46,860 nt of DNA, taken from NCBI GenBank assembly GCA_945904015.1, contig CAMDPK010000042.1, forward strand, positions 1-46,860, read 5' to 3'. The translations under genes were made by a program, and so were the position numbers. Shown here piece after piece: positions 33,791 through 42,858 of this stretch (positions are counted from its first letter, which is position 1; the number at the start of each line of letters is the position of its first letter). A model generated the notes under the pieces. It was not told the DNA's origin. It did no database searches and saw only the letters and a program-made list of their open reading frames with translations. The stretch is from Candidatus Kuenenia stuttgartensis. Its GTDB lineage: Bacteria > Planctomycetota > Planctomycetia > Planctomycetales > Planctomycetaceae.

Positions 33791-33875
33791 CCCCAGTTTC
33801 CTCACCAGTGGCACTCATGAGAGTTTGTGTGAGGATTATGGGCAGATACGGGCACAGTCGCCAGAGTGTTGTCGG

Positions 33876-34178
33876 TTAGAGCTTATCAGCCATCTTCTTG
33901 GCCTGCGCTTTGAGGGCGGCGGGTGCCGCTGACTTCAGCAGCGTTTGATAGTCGGCCGTCATTTCTTTCGACTTCGCGGCATCCATTGCTTCCAAGTCTT
34001 CAATTTTTGTGGAGATCACTTCCTTGAGCGACTCGAAGTCGCCTGATTCGGAAAGCTGCTGTAGCACTTCTTTCAGACCCTGGTTCTTGTCCGGCTTGAC
34101 GGATTGTCGGGACGATCCGCCACAACCGCAGCACAGACAAACAATGAGGACTCCCGCCAATAACGAAGTCAGCCGCAT
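33876..34178 (-). CDS. Small lipoprotein
   Basis: The ATG at 34178 opens a 100-residue protein with a lipoprotein signal (LTSLLAGVLIVCLCCGC); the lipobox Cys is at about residue 17 or 19. The mature part is helical and charged (LKEVLQQLSESGDFESLKEV, IEDLEAMDAAKSKEMTADY), with no family recognised. It has the typical look of the small lipoproteins that accompany DUF1559 genes in planctomycetes; here a DUF1559 gene lies upstream on the same strand with a 71-bp gap. Function unknown. Confidence 0.75.
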   Translation of the reverse strand: MRLTSLLAGVLIVCLCCGCGGSSRQSVKPDKNQGLKEVLQQLSESGDFESLKEVISTKIEDLEAMDAAKSKEMTADYQTLLKSAAPAALKAQAKKMADKL

Positions 34179-34249
34179 GGTTTTTTGTTCCCAAGAATGC
34201 GTGCGAAAACCCACACAAGAAATCACGTCCCGCCGCCACTTCCAAGCGC

Positions 34250-35275
34250 CTAGTTGGCAAGCGATGCGGGCTCCTTTCCGGCTCTGGTTCCCAGATTCTG
34301 ATACAACGGCAAGTCCACCGAATTGTTGACGAAGTTCACCTTGCCGTCCGCAAACAAATGGTGAGACCCGCCAGTATGTTGGCTTCGCGACGGGTAGACT
34401 CCGGTCGCGCCCCCCAACGAACAGCCGTTACAAGTGTGGCATGTGGGGAATCTCCAGTTCGGCGGGGCGACTGTATTGAAGATCGTGATACTACCGCCGG
34501 AACGGACCCACTCTCGACCAGAGGTGCTGTGGTGGGACGCGATGCCACCGAGGCACTGATTGCCATAGGCGATCAATTGAGCCGCCGTCGGCTTGACGGT
34601 CGGCCAGCCGGCAGGAAACGCCTGAAGTTGCACGATGTCACCCGGTTGATAGAGCGCATCGTTGTTGTCACCGATCACGTTCTCGGCAGCGGCAATCGTG
34701 TTGGACGTGCCGTCTTTGATGTCATTCAGCCCGGTGGAAAAGCGAATGTGAAACGCCCCCACATTCGATGCGGCGCTATTCACCCAGGCCGTATTCGGAC
34801 CGGTACTGACGGGATAGCTACAGTTGCCCTTGTTCGCGGTCGGGAATGGCGAGTCGGATGGACAAAAATAGGTCGCGATCGGTGTCCGAGTCACAACGCG
34901 ATTGGTGGGTGAGCCAAAAACATTGTCGTTGTAGAGTTGCGAGTAGTGGAATCTCGTGTAAAGCGGCTTCTGCTCGATAAACGGCAACAGGAAATAATGC
35001 ACCGAGAAACCATCGCTGTCGTAAGAATTGGTGAGCGAAAACAGAGGCGCGTTGTAGTTCATCGCTGGGCCAGGAAACTGCTTGTGGTTGTCGTGATAGT
35101 TATGCAGCGCGAGGCCCATCTGCTTGAGATTGTTCCGGCACTGAGACCGCCGAGCCGCCTCACGGGCTGCCTGCACAGCCGGCAACAGCAGCGCGATCAA
35201 AATGGCGATGATGGCGATCACCACGAGCAACTCGATCAGCGTGAACCCGCGACGCAAAGAATTCGTCCGCGACAT
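34250..35275 (-). CDS. DUF1559 pseudopilin-like protein
   Basis: The start at 35275 (RBS GGAGAG) gives a short basic leader and the type IV pilin signal [19 protein letters not shown]: cleavage after Gly10, Glu15 at position +5. The alpha-helix is followed by [14 protein letters not shown] text ([20 protein letters not shown]) and the DUF1559 globular domain, ending with the H-X9-DG-type tail ([17 protein letters not shown]). There are dozens of these proteins in planctomycete genomes; they are probably exported by a type II-like pathway. Substrate or role is unknown. 341 residues. Confidence 0.95.
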   Translation of the reverse strand: MSRTNSLRRGFTLIELLVVIAIIAILIALLLPAVQAAREAARRSQCRNNLKQMGLALHNYHDNHKQFPGPAMNYNAPLFSLTNSYDSDGFSVHYFLLPFIEQKPLYTRFHYSQLYNDNVFGSPTNRVVTRTPIATYFCPSDSPFPTANKGNCSYPVSTGPNTAWVNSAASNVGAFHIRFSTGLNDIKDGTSNTIAAAENVIGDNNDALYQPGDIVQLQAFPAGWPTVKPTAAQLIAYGNQCLGGIASHHSTSGREWVRSGGSITIFNTVAPPNWRFPTCHTCNGCSLGGATGVYPSRSQHTGGSHHLFADGKVNFVNNSVDLPLYQNLGTRAGKEPASLAN

Positions 35276-35523
35276 GGCACTCTCCTCAAGCATGAAGAAC
35301 GATTGAGCCAAATTGCACGCTCCAAGAACGGAGCACGGCCGAGAACCGGCCACAGAGACGCGACGAATTTATCCATCACTGATTAAGACGGAAAGCCGCC
35401 GATCAGTTCTTCCAGGCGGAGTCACCAAACCTGAAGTCAACCTGAAGACCACGTCTTGGAGTGTGGTTCAAGAACAGACGAGCACCGATCAGGCGCAGGC
35501 GGCCCGCCGCCGAGCGTTATCCG
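35276..35523. other. Spacer upstream of the DUF1559 gene
   Basis: 248 bp between the DUF1559 start and the stop of the zinc-ribbon gene (both minus strand). It holds the DUF1559 promoter region and a small GC hairpin (GGCGG-CCCG-CCGCC, 35498-35511). Nothing else is seen. Confidence 0.4.
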
Positions 35524-37854
35524 TCACGGGAACTGGAACGGCTTTTGGCCTTTGTTCTCCGCATAGTTTTTCGACGAGATGATCGCCACTTTCTTGGATT
35601 CGTCGATGATCAAGACCATCGGATTGAGTGGACGGTCCTTGCTCGACGATTTGACCATCGCCTCAATCGCCGCCAAGCCGGGGACTTTGCCAAGTTTCAG
35701 AGTCTGCTTCATCACCTGCGTGTAGCCACCGTCCTTCAGACCATCACCGTCCAGAGTGATCGTCACCTTGCACTCGTCGGCAATTTCCTTCAATGCCTCT
35801 TGGAGCGGAGTGTTCGTGAACTCAGCCTCGACGATCAGTTGTTTGAGGCGGTCGAGCACAAGTTCGGGCAATTTCGTGCCGGACTCTTTCGGGCCTGTGG
35901 CTTTGCTCGCGGCCTTGTTGAAGTCCGTGCGTGTCGATTCGTCCCAGGTCAGAAGCGTTCCGATGGCAAGGTTCGGAGCACCCCGCTCCGGCAGCGCGGT
36001 CGCCAATGAGACGAAGCGATCACCGTTCGAGGCGTGCGTCGCCAAGGCGTAAGCCTTCGTCATCGCCGGGAAACGGCCAATGATCTGGCGTGGGCCGAGC
36101 ATCTTCGGGTCCATGTAGTCGTGGATGGTGTCGGCCAATTCGCGAGGCAACTTGTCGAGCCGTTTCTTCAACTCGGTCTGAGCGGCCGTTTTCGCGAGGG
36201 ACGATTTGTTGCGAGCCAGAATCTCGGAATGAAATCTGTCGCCGACGTGCAGACTGACAGCGACGGTCTCGAATTGCTTCGGGTCAAAGAAGTCAACCAC
36301 GCGATCGGCGATGCGCCGAAACTCGTCCGCGAAAATGAACTGCGCGTGTGCTCCCAGCGTGGTCGGGTCGAACACCAGCACGACATGTCGCAGGCGGTCA
36401 GTTTTTCGCAGCAGCGCTTCCAGGCCAGGAGCCTGAGCATTCGGACGATTGACAGCCTCGGCCATCTCGTTCTGTCTCAGTCGTGGGCAGAATGCGAACG
36501 TCCGCAGGTCTTTGATGACGTACGCATGCGTCTCATTTTCATAAACCGGATAATCGCTGGCGTCGGTGTCTTTGAGTTCGGCCTTCATCTCGCGGAAGGA
36601 TTTGATGAGTTCCGTCTTCTGCGCAGGCTCCTTGAGCCGCACGACCCCGCACACTTGAATCCCTTCGCCGACGACACCGGGGATCAGTCCGAATGTCAGC
36701 TCTTCAATCAGAGACGGATCGTGATTGCACCGTTCTTTGATCTGCTTGCCGAGCCATTCTCCCAGTGGACCCCAGCAGAATCGAAACTCCTCGCGCTTCG
36801 TTCCTTTCTCCCAAAGATCGCTCGGACGCACATGCACGATCGCCGTCACACCGTAAGGCATGAGCATCATGTCGAGCGGCGTTCCTTTCGTCGGACTGAT
36901 GGGCAGCGGCGATTCCCACGGCAGCGACTCACTAACTTCGTCTCCGGTCCCCTCTGGATTCTGAGCGACCGCTTTGCTCTTCGACTTTCCGTTCGCCCCG
37001 GATCGACCGCCCAGTGCGAACACCACGATTCCGCCAACGACCAACACTCCGATCGCAATCATCGCCACCAACTGCGATTGCTTCGCTTGCCGAGACTTCT
37101 TCGACTTGGATTTCGTCTTCGACTTCAGCAGCGAGTTGGCCGACAACATCTCGACCTCAGACGGCAAGGCGCTGGGGGCCGACTCCGGTTCTTGAAAACC
37201 CCCGAACGGATTGTCGCTCGCGGCCGGCGCGAACGGCGCGGGGATGGCCGGAACAAACGGTGGCGGGACGGGCACATGTTGCGGAGGAGCCATCATCGGT
37301 GGCGGCGCATATTGCGGAGCACCATAAGGCATCGGCGCATAACCCGGAGGCATCTGATACGGGTACGGCATTCCGGGCTGCGGCGGATACGGCATCTGCG
37401 GATAACCCGGCGGCACGCCCCACTGCTGCGGAGCCATCGGCATCTGCGGTGGCACGGGGTACGGATAACCCGGCGGCATCATCTGCGGCGGCGGCATCAT
37501 CTGAGGGATCTGAGGTGGTGCCGCCGCCTCGGCGGCCGGTTGAGCATCCGCCACCCATCGCGCGCCGGTCCCGGCCTGTGGATTTCCAACGCTCGGCTCC
37601 GCAATCTCCATCTGAACTTCGTCGCTTCCCGTACGACGTTGTTCGATCTGTTCCAACTCGTCGTACAACTCGCTGACGTCGAGCGGATCATCGTCGAACT
37701 CCTCCGTTCGCGAGTCCATCTCCTGCGCCGTCGGCTCCGTCAACACGAACGCATGCCGGCACTTGGGACACTTCCCCTTCCTGCCGAGCAAACTGCGATC
37801 GGGCAGCTTCAGTGACTTGCCGCACTTCGGACAAGAAATTTGCAAACCAGCCAT
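35524..37854 (-). CDS. Zinc-ribbon / proline-rich membrane protein
   Basis: The start at 37854 is chosen because it gives the motif C8-P-K-C11 ... C29-P-K-C32 close to the N-terminus, a zinc ribbon (ISCPKCGKSLKLPDR). A Pro/Met/Gln-rich low-complexity stretch (about residues 115-210, with MPPGYPYPVPPQMP-type repeats) follows, then one membrane segment (VAMIAIGVLVVGGIVVFALGG) and a ~470-residue extracytoplasmic part. The last ~110 residues (FTNTPLQEALKEIADECKV, MVLIIDESKKVAIISS) resemble the short STN-type domain seen in secretins. A cytoplasmic sensor ribbon linked to an outer domain is one reading. Function unknown; the gene starts 5 bp after the epimerase-like stop, so they are co-transcribed. 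Confidence 0.8.
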   Translation of the reverse strand: MAGLQISCPKCGKSLKLPDRSLLGRKGKCPKCRHAFVLTEPTAQEMDSRTEEFDDDPLDVSELYDELEQIEQRRTGSDEVQMEIAEPSVGNPQAGTGARWVADAQPAAEAAAPPQIPQMMPPPQMMPPGYPYPVPPQMPMAPQQWGVPPGYPQMPYPPQPGMPYPYQMPPGYAPMPYGAPQYAPPPMMAPPQHVPVPPPFVPAIPAPFAPAASDNPFGGFQEPESAPSALPSEVEMLSANSLLKSKTKSKSKKSRQAKQSQLVAMIAIGVLVVGGIVVFALGGRSGANGKSKSKAVAQNPEGTGDEVSESLPWESPLPISPTKGTPLDMMLMPYGVTAIVHVRPSDLWEKGTKREEFRFCWGPLGEWLGKQIKERCNHDPSLIEELTFGLIPGVVGEGIQVCGVVRLKEPAQKTELIKSFREMKAELKDTDASDYPVYENETHAYVIKDLRTFAFCPRLRQNEMAEAVNRPNAQAPGLEALLRKTDRLRHVVLVFDPTTLGAHAQFIFADEFRRIADRVVDFFDPKQFETVAVSLHVGDRFHSEILARNKSSLAKTAAQTELKKRLDKLPRELADTIHDYMDPKMLGPRQIIGRFPAMTKAYALATHASNGDRFVSLATALPERGAPNLAIGTLLTWDESTRTDFNKAASKATGPKESGTKLPELVLDRLKQLIVEAEFTNTPLQEALKEIADECKVTITLDGDGLKDGGYTQVMKQTLKLGKVPGLAAIEAMVKSSSKDRPLNPMVLIIDESKKVAIISSKNYAENKGQKPFQFP

Positions 37855-37859
37855 GCTTC

Positions 37860-38777
37860 TCAACCTTTCGACAATTCGGCATGCACTCGTTCGAGCAACT
37901 TCTTCGTCGCCCGAATGCCTTCGGGTTCGCTGAGCTTCCCGCCCTCGTACTCGATGCCCACGTAGCTGTGGTATCCGGCCGCAAGCACGATCTTCATCAT
38001 CTTCACATAGTCGGTCTGAGTTTCATCGCCGGCCTCGTTGAAGTCGTGCGACTTCGCGCTGACCGCCTTTGCGAACGGCATCAACTCGGTCACACCTTTG
38101 TAGCGGTCGTACATTTCGTCCTTGCTGACTCGGAAGTTGCCGAAGTCCGGCAGCGTACCACAGCGTTTGTGATCGACCTTCTTCATGACTTTCGCCAGCC
38201 ACTCGCCGTTCGACGATAGGCCGCCGTGATTCTCGACGATGACGCTAATGTCGTGCTTGGCACCGAACTCGGTCAGCTTCCGCAAGCCGTCCGCCGCGCG
38301 ATCGACTTGCTCGTCGTAACTGCCGCCGCTTTGCGCGTTGACTCGGATCGAATGACAGCCGAGAAACTTCGCCGCCTCGACCCACTTGAAATGATTCTCG
38401 ACCGCCGTCTGCCGCTTCTTCTCATCTGCGTCGCCCAGCGCTCCCTCGCCGTCGCACATGATGAGCAGCATTTTCACTCCCTCACCGTCCGCACGCTTCT
38501 TGAGTTCCGTGAGGTACTCGCTGTTCTTCGCCTTGTCCTTGAAGAACTGGTTGACGAACTCGATGGCATTAATCCCATAGTCGTGCTTCGCCGTCTTTGC
38601 GAAGTCGAGATTGTCGAGCTTCCCGCCATTGATCGTCCGATGCAGCGACCATTCGGCCAGTGAGATTTCAAACAACGGCTTCTTGTCGTCAGCTTTCACC
38701 AACGGTCCAACAAACTGAGCAGCCGCCAGCGCGGCAGTGGCTTTTAAGAAATCGCGGCGGCGAATCGAAGGCAACAT
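37860..38777 (-). CDS. Tat-exported TIM-barrel epimerase/isomerase-like protein
   Basis: The 305-residue protein has a Tat signal ([18 protein letters not shown]) and a sugar-phosphate isomerase/epimerase-type barrel (AP endonuclease 2 superfamily): [56 protein letters not shown] and [16 protein letters not shown], with the Glu/His/Glu positions that bind metal in this superfamily. Proteins of this group are exported in planctomycetes and the substrate is generally unknown. It is the first gene of a unit with the zinc-ribbon gene. A related protein is at 46002. Confidence 0.9.
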   Translation of the reverse strand: MLPSIRRRDFLKATAALAAAQFVGPLVKADDKKPLFEISLAEWSLHRTINGGKLDNLDFAKTAKHDYGINAIEFVNQFFKDKAKNSEYLTELKKRADGEGVKMLLIMCDGEGALGDADEKKRQTAVENHFKWVEAAKFLGCHSIRVNAQSGGSYDEQVDRAADGLRKLTEFGAKHDISVIVENHGGLSSNGEWLAKVMKKVDHKRCGTLPDFGNFRVSKDEMYDRYKGVTELMPFAKAVSAKSHDFNEAGDETQTDYVKMMKIVLAAGYHSYVGIEYEGGKLSEPEGIRATKKLLERVHAELSKG

Positions 38778-38978
38778 TTCGAATCCTTTTTCAGCAGAGA
38801 CTGGTCAATCAGACTGGCCGCCAGTGTCCGTTGACCATTTCCGAATTGCAAAGGCAGCCTGTTGGGAAGTTGCGGTTCGCGGGATGATCCCACCAAAATC
38901 CTGATTCACGGTGGGGACATTCCGGCCCTGTCGATTCCTTCGTCACCCCATCACAATCACGCATTTGACCGAGTTGAC
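38778..38978. other. Divergent spacer with a questionable small minus-strand ORF
   Basis: 201 bp between two divergent genes, so it holds two promoters. A minus-strand frame (about 38809-38964, 51 residues) reads [20 protein letters not shown] and then [11 protein letters not shown], unusual for random frame text. No start with a good RBS and no family are evident, so it is not called a gene. Confidence 0.3.
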
Positions 38979-39248
38979 ATGACTCAAGAACTTCCCAAGA
39001 ACCCACTGCATGGCATCACGCTCGCGATGATCCTTGAGCAACTCGTCGCGCACGTGGGCTGGGAGGAGATGGGAAGAGTCATTCCGGTGCGGTGCTTCAC
39101 TCACGATCCGAGCATCAAGTCAAGCCTCACGTTTCTTCGGAAAACCCCGTGGGCTCGGGCGAAGGTTGAGGCATTCTATCTCGACTTACGGGACGAGATC
39201 GGGGCATCCACGGATAAGTCGGACGACGGTCGTTCGAGGGACTTTTGA
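38979..39248 (+). CDS. VF530 family (DUF2132) DNA-binding-like protein
   Basis: The start at 38979 gives 89 residues matching the VF530 fold: [40 protein letters not shown], then [18 protein letters not shown]. The family has a helical structure and is thought to bind DNA or another partner; no role is established. Upstream frame to 38862 lacks the family N-terminus. It is convergent with ahcY, whose terminator lies between them. Confidence 0.9.
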   Translation: MTQELPKNPLHGITLAMILEQLVAHVGWEEMGRVIPVRCFTHDPSIKSSLTFLRKTPWARAKVEAFYLDLRDEIGASTDKSDDGRSRDF

Positions 39249-39288
39249 GCGGACGGGCAAGCCTTCAAATGATCTCAAGGATTGACGG

Positions 39289-39327
39289 AAACAAAAAACG
39301 CCAAGGCCGGCGATCCCGACCTTGGCG
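39289..39327 (-). terminator. Rho-independent terminator of ahcY
   Basis: On the minus strand: CGCCAAGG stem, 13-nt loop, CCTTGGCG (39299-39327), then TTTTTTGTTT. A classic hairpin plus T-tract, 27 bp after the ahcY stop. It is the clearest intrinsic terminator in the window and contrasts with the T-less nested palindromes at other convergent junctions. Confidence 0.9.
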
Positions 39328-39354
39328 GATAGTGTTGATGCCGCGAGACGACAC

Positions 39355-40830
39355 TTAATATCGATAGTGCTCCGGCTTGTACGGGCCTTCGGTCGGGACG
39401 CCGAGATAGTCGGATTGGGCCGGCGTCAGCTTGGTCAGTTTCACGCCGAGCTTTTCGAGATGCAGCCGAGCAACTTCTTCGTCGAGTTTCTTCGACAGGC
39501 GATGCACGCCGATTTCGTATTTGTCGGGATCAGACCAGATCGCCATTTGGGCCAGGACTTGGTTGGTGAAGCTGTTGGACATCACGAAGCTGGAATGGCC
39601 GGTCGCGCAGCCGAGATTCACGAGTCGGCCTTCCGCCAGCACGATGATCGCTTTGCCGTCCGGATAGACCCACTTGTCGACTTGCGGCTTGATCTCAATC
39701 CGCTTCACGTCACCGCGGCGTTTCAGGTGTCCGACGTCGATTTCGCTGTCGAAGTGGCCGATGTTGCAAACGATCGCGTGGTGCTTCATGACGTCGAGAT
39801 GCTCGCCGCGAATCACTTCGCTGCAACCGGTCGTGGTGACGAAGACATCGCCCTGTGTCACCGCGTCTTCCATCGTGGTGACTTCGTAGCCTTCCATCGC
39901 GGCCTGCAGCGCGCAGATTGGGTCGATCTCGGTGATCAGCACGCGAGCACCGAGACTCTTCATCGCGTGAGCACAACCTTTTCCGACATCGCCGTAGCCG
40001 GCCACAACGACGACCTTGCCGGCGATCATCACGTCTGTCGCGCGCTTGATGCCGTCGGCCAGCGATTCGCGGCAGCCGTAGAGGTTGTCGAATTTGCTCT
40101 TAGTCACGCTGTCGTTGACGTTGATCGCTGGGAACAACAGGTTGCCGGCTTCGTGCATTTGGTAGAGGCGATGCACGCCGGTCGTCGTCTCTTCGGTCAC
40201 GCCGCGAACGTTCTCAGCGATGCGGCGAAAGAAGCTGTTGTCCTGCTCCTGAATCTGAGCGAGCAGCTTCAGGATGACCGCGTACTCTTCATTGGTCGCG
40301 GTCGAGGCGGCTGGCACCGATTCGGCCTTCTCGAACTCGACACCTTTGTGGACGAGCAGCGTCGCATCGCCGCCATCATCGAGGATCATGTTCGGCGTGC
40401 CGCCGTCCGGCCAGCGGAAGAGTTGGTCGGTACACCACCAGTATTCTTCGAGCGACTCCCCCTTCCAGGCGAAAACCGGGACACCTTGCGGATTCGTCGG
40501 CGTTCCGTGCGGACCAACCGCGACGGCTGCGGCGGCTTCGTCCTGCGTTGAGAAAATGTTGCACGAGACCCAGCGGACTTGAGCACCCAATTCGGTCAGC
40601 GTCTCGATCAGCACGGCGGTCTCGATGGTCATGTGCAAGCTGCCGGCGATGCGTGCTCCCTTGAGCGGCTTCGACTTGCTGTACTTGGCTCGCAGAGCCA
40701 TCAAGCCCGGCATCTCGACTTCGGCCAGTTCGATTTTCTTGCGGCCCAGATCGGCGAGGCTGAGGTCTTTCACTTTGTACGGCAGAGCCTTGGTCGCAGA
40801 CTTCGGGGCGGCATCCAACGTGGCGGGCAT
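39355..40830 (-). CDS. ahcY: Adenosylhomocysteinase (S-adenosylhomocysteine hydrolase)
   Basis: The start at 40830 has an AAGGAG ribosome binding site. The 491-residue protein shows the SAH hydrolase signatures: [33 protein letters not shown], the NAD site [14 protein letters not shown] (GxGxxG), [11 protein letters not shown], and the C-terminal PYKPEHYRY with the NAD-contacting Lys/Tyr. It removes SAH after methylation, giving homocysteine and adenosine. Divergent from metF, which supplies methyl groups to re-methylate homocysteine, so the two genes of the methyl cycle share one promoter region. Confidence 0.98.
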   Translation of the reverse strand: MPATLDAAPKSATKALPYKVKDLSLADLGRKKIELAEVEMPGLMALRAKYSKSKPLKGARIAGSLHMTIETAVLIETLTELGAQVRWVSCNIFSTQDEAAAAVAVGPHGTPTNPQGVPVFAWKGESLEEYWWCTDQLFRWPDGGTPNMILDDGGDATLLVHKGVEFEKAESVPAASTATNEEYAVILKLLAQIQEQDNSFFRRIAENVRGVTEETTTGVHRLYQMHEAGNLLFPAINVNDSVTKSKFDNLYGCRESLADGIKRATDVMIAGKVVVVAGYGDVGKGCAHAMKSLGARVLITEIDPICALQAAMEGYEVTTMEDAVTQGDVFVTTTGCSEVIRGEHLDVMKHHAIVCNIGHFDSEIDVGHLKRRGDVKRIEIKPQVDKWVYPDGKAIIVLAEGRLVNLGCATGHSSFVMSNSFTNQVLAQMAIWSDPDKYEIGVHRLSKKLDEEVARLHLEKLGVKLTKLTPAQSDYLGVPTEGPYKPEHYRY

Positions 40831-41060
40831 GAGGAACTCCTTTGGGCGATCTGGAATTTGAGACAAGCCGCCTCCGTGCGAAGCCGGCCAAGTCGTGGTG
40901 ACATGAGCAAACGGGCCGTAAGTTAGGAGATGCCTCGGTGATCAGCAACCAGCATCGGATCGAACAATCGCGTCTTTCGACTGTGGTTGAGGCTCGTTTC
41001 CCAAGCCCCTTAGAATCCGTCGCGTTCAAGTGATTGCGTGCCGACCAGAAAGAACCGTCA
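40831..41060. promoter_or_regulatory. Divergent ahcY / metF promoter region
   Basis: 230 bp with the RBS of ahcY on the minus strand and the 5' region of metF on the plus strand. I looked for an SAH or SAM riboswitch in both directions and saw no convincing match to either core. Regulation of the two methyl-cycle genes from this segment is inferred from layout only. Confidence 0.45.
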
Positions 41061-41930
41061 ATGCTGATTCGAGAGAACTACGGCTCCGGCAAGTTCGGGC
41101 TGTCGATTGAAATCTTCCCGCCGAAGACGGCCGCCGGAGACGCCGCTCTGTTCGAGTCGCTTGACCGGCTGACCGCCTTCCAGCCGGGCTTCGTCTCCTG
41201 CACCTACGGAGCCGGCGGCAGCACGAGCAAACGCACCGTCGAACTCTGCGTCGAGATTCAGAAACGCTACGGCCTCACCGCGACTTCGCACTTCACCTGT
41301 GTCGGAGCCACCCGCGATGAACTGCTCGACTGGCTGAAGTTTGCTCGGCAAAGCGGCCTGCAAAATATCATGGCTCTCCGAGGCGACCCGCCCGCCGGAC
41401 AGACCGACTTCCAGCCGGTCGCCGGTGGATTGCGGTACGCCAACGAATTGGTCGCGCTCATTCGCGAACACTTTCCGGACATGGGCATCGGAGTCGGCGG
41501 GTATCCCGAAAAGCATCCCGAAGCGCCGGATGCTGAGACCGATTTGAATAACCTCAAACGCAAGGTCGATGCCGGAGCCGACGCGATCTTCACGCAGCTT
41601 TTTTTCGTCAACGACAATTTCTTCCGGTTCCGCGATCGCTGCGAAGCCGCCGGAATTCGCATCCCCATCGTGCCGGGGATCATGCCGGTCACCGAGTTCG
41701 GTCGGATCAAACGGATCACGTCGTTGTGCGGAGCGGTCTTCCCGACGGAACTCGCGTCGCAACTCGAAGCCGTGCAAACCGATGAAGCCGCTCAGTTCCA
41801 GATCGGCGTCGAGTGGGCCATCCGTCAGTGCCGCGAGTTGGTTTCACGCGGCGTGCCCGGCCTGCACTTCTACGCGCTCAACAAGTCTCCTGCGTGCGAA
41901 GCGATTCTGAAAGAGATTCGTGAAACGTAG
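41061..41930 (+). CDS. metF: Methylenetetrahydrofolate reductase
   Basis: MetF reduces 5,10-methylene-THF to 5-methyl-THF, using FAD. The 289-residue TIM-barrel protein has the family motifs [78 protein letters not shown] and [13 protein letters not shown]. Glu near position 19 (EIFPPK) is the proton donor. The TAG stop is part of the left arm of a nested palindrome (41927-42040). Confidence 0.97.
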   Translation: MLIRENYGSGKFGLSIEIFPPKTAAGDAALFESLDRLTAFQPGFVSCTYGAGGSTSKRTVELCVEIQKRYGLTATSHFTCVGATRDELLDWLKFARQSGLQNIMALRGDPPAGQTDFQPVAGGLRYANELVALIREHFPDMGIGVGGYPEKHPEAPDAETDLNNLKRKVDAGADAIFTQLFFVNDNFFRFRDRCEAAGIRIPIVPGIMPVTEFGRIKRITSLCGAVFPTELASQLEAVQTDEAAQFQIGVEWAIRQCRELVSRGVPGLHFYALNKSPACEAILKEIRET

Positions 41931-42040
41931 CCCTGTCGCTCCGCGACAGGAAAGCCGAACGTCTCAGGATTCTGATTTTCCTCCGACACAATCAAGCCAA
42001 CTACTCCATCGGCTTGCCTGTCGCGGAGCGACAGGGCTAC
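41927..42040. repeat. Nested palindrome between metF and the LipB homologue
   Basis: 32-bp arms matching at 31 positions (41927-41958, 42009-42040). The inner hairpin is CCTGTCGC-TCC-GCGACAGG. The left arm begins GTAG and contains the metF stop; the right arm ends CTAC, 9 bp before the next start. Confidence 0.88.
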
Positions 42041-42049
42041 TTTGGTGCA

Positions 42050-42811
42050 ATGTCCGAACCTGAATTCTCACTGCCGTTGACCGCGCGAGCATCCGAATCG
42101 CTGCAGGTGTTTCTGCTCGGCATGGTCGATTTTGAATCGGCACTGCGTCTGCAAGAACGGTTTCGTGACGAAGTCATCCAACGAAACGATCGACTCGGCG
42201 GCCTCTTCGTCTGCGAGCATCCGCCCGTCGTGACCATCGGTCGCGAGGGGAGTCAGTCGCATCTGCGGCGCGACGCTTCGGAATTCAACAAACTCGGCAT
42301 CGAAGTTCGTTGGTTGAATCGCGGCGGCGGCGCGTGGATGCAGTGCCCCGGCCAAATCGCGGTCTATCCGATCGTACCGCTCCGCCGATTGGGCCTCGGA
42401 CTGTCCGAGTACCGGGTACGCCTGGAGCAAGCCGTCCTCGACGTCTGCCGAGAGCTGCATGTCGCGGCGTATTGCATCGACGAAGAGCCGGGCGTCTTCT
42501 GCTCGCTCGGCCAGTTGGCGACCGTCGGAGTCGCGGTGCGATCGTGGGTAACGACTCACGGCCTGACGCTCAACGTGAGTCCCGATCTGTCGCTGCTGCG
42601 CACGACTCGCCCGAACTCACGCGGCCTGCGACCGACATCGCTGGAGGCGGTTCGGCAACGTCTGACCGCGATCCCCAAAGTCCGCGAAAGCCTGATCCGC
42701 AACCTCACCGAACGCCTCGGCTACGAACAATCGCACCTCTACACCGGCATCCCCGGTCTCAAACGGACCAAGCGCCGAGTCTTCGCGGGGCAGTTGGAGG
42801 AGCGTTCGTAG
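42050..42811 (+). CDS. lipB: LipB-family (octanoyltransferase-like) protein lacking catalytic residues
   Basis: The 253-residue protein has the LipB fold text: FVCEHPPVVTIGREG, WLNRGGGAWMQCPGQIAVYP, GLSEYRVRLEQAVLDVCREL, EEPGVF and THGLTLNVSPDLSLL. Active LipB enzymes carry a Lys and a Cys (E. coli: KKICSLG and INPCG). Here these read GQLATVG (Gln155) and RPNSRG (Asn189/Ser190), and RGGxxTYHGPGQ is changed to RGGGAWMQCPGQ. So the transfer mechanism known for LipB looks impossible. It may be a pseudoenzyme, a ligase-like protein with another chemistry, or simply diverged. The start 42050 follows the palindrome; the stop TAG lies in the next palindrome. Confidence 0.85.
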   Translation: MSEPEFSLPLTARASESLQVFLLGMVDFESALRLQERFRDEVIQRNDRLGGLFVCEHPPVVTIGREGSQSHLRRDASEFNKLGIEVRWLNRGGGAWMQCPGQIAVYPIVPLRRLGLGLSEYRVRLEQAVLDVCRELHVAAYCIDEEPGVFCSLGQLATVGVAVRSWVTTHGLTLNVSPDLSLLRTTRPNSRGLRPTSLEAVRQRLTAIPKVRESLIRNLTERLGYEQSHLYTGIPGLKRTKRRVFAGQLEERS

Positions 42812-42858
42812 TCCCGCCTTCAGGCGGTTCAAGCCAGACCGCCTAAAGGCGGAACTAC
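42808..42858. repeat. Nested palindrome with stop codons in both ends
   Basis: Arms CCGCCT-TC-AGGCGG and CCGCCT-AA-AGGCGG in an outer repeat GTAGT...ACTAC. The TAG of the LipB homologue (42809-42811) and the TAG of the convergent esterase gene (42855-42857, minus strand) occupy mirror positions in the two ends. Confidence 0.88.

Noticed and set aside
38809..38964. Small minus-strand ORF with a Cys/Trp-rich product
   Set aside because: The text looks protein-like but there is no convincing start and it fills a divergent promoter region. Left as a note in the spacer entry.
40831..41060. SAH or SAM riboswitch ahead of ahcY or metF
   Set aside because: Expected from biology, but I could not find the conserved core of either on the relevant strand. 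A covariance-model search would settle it.
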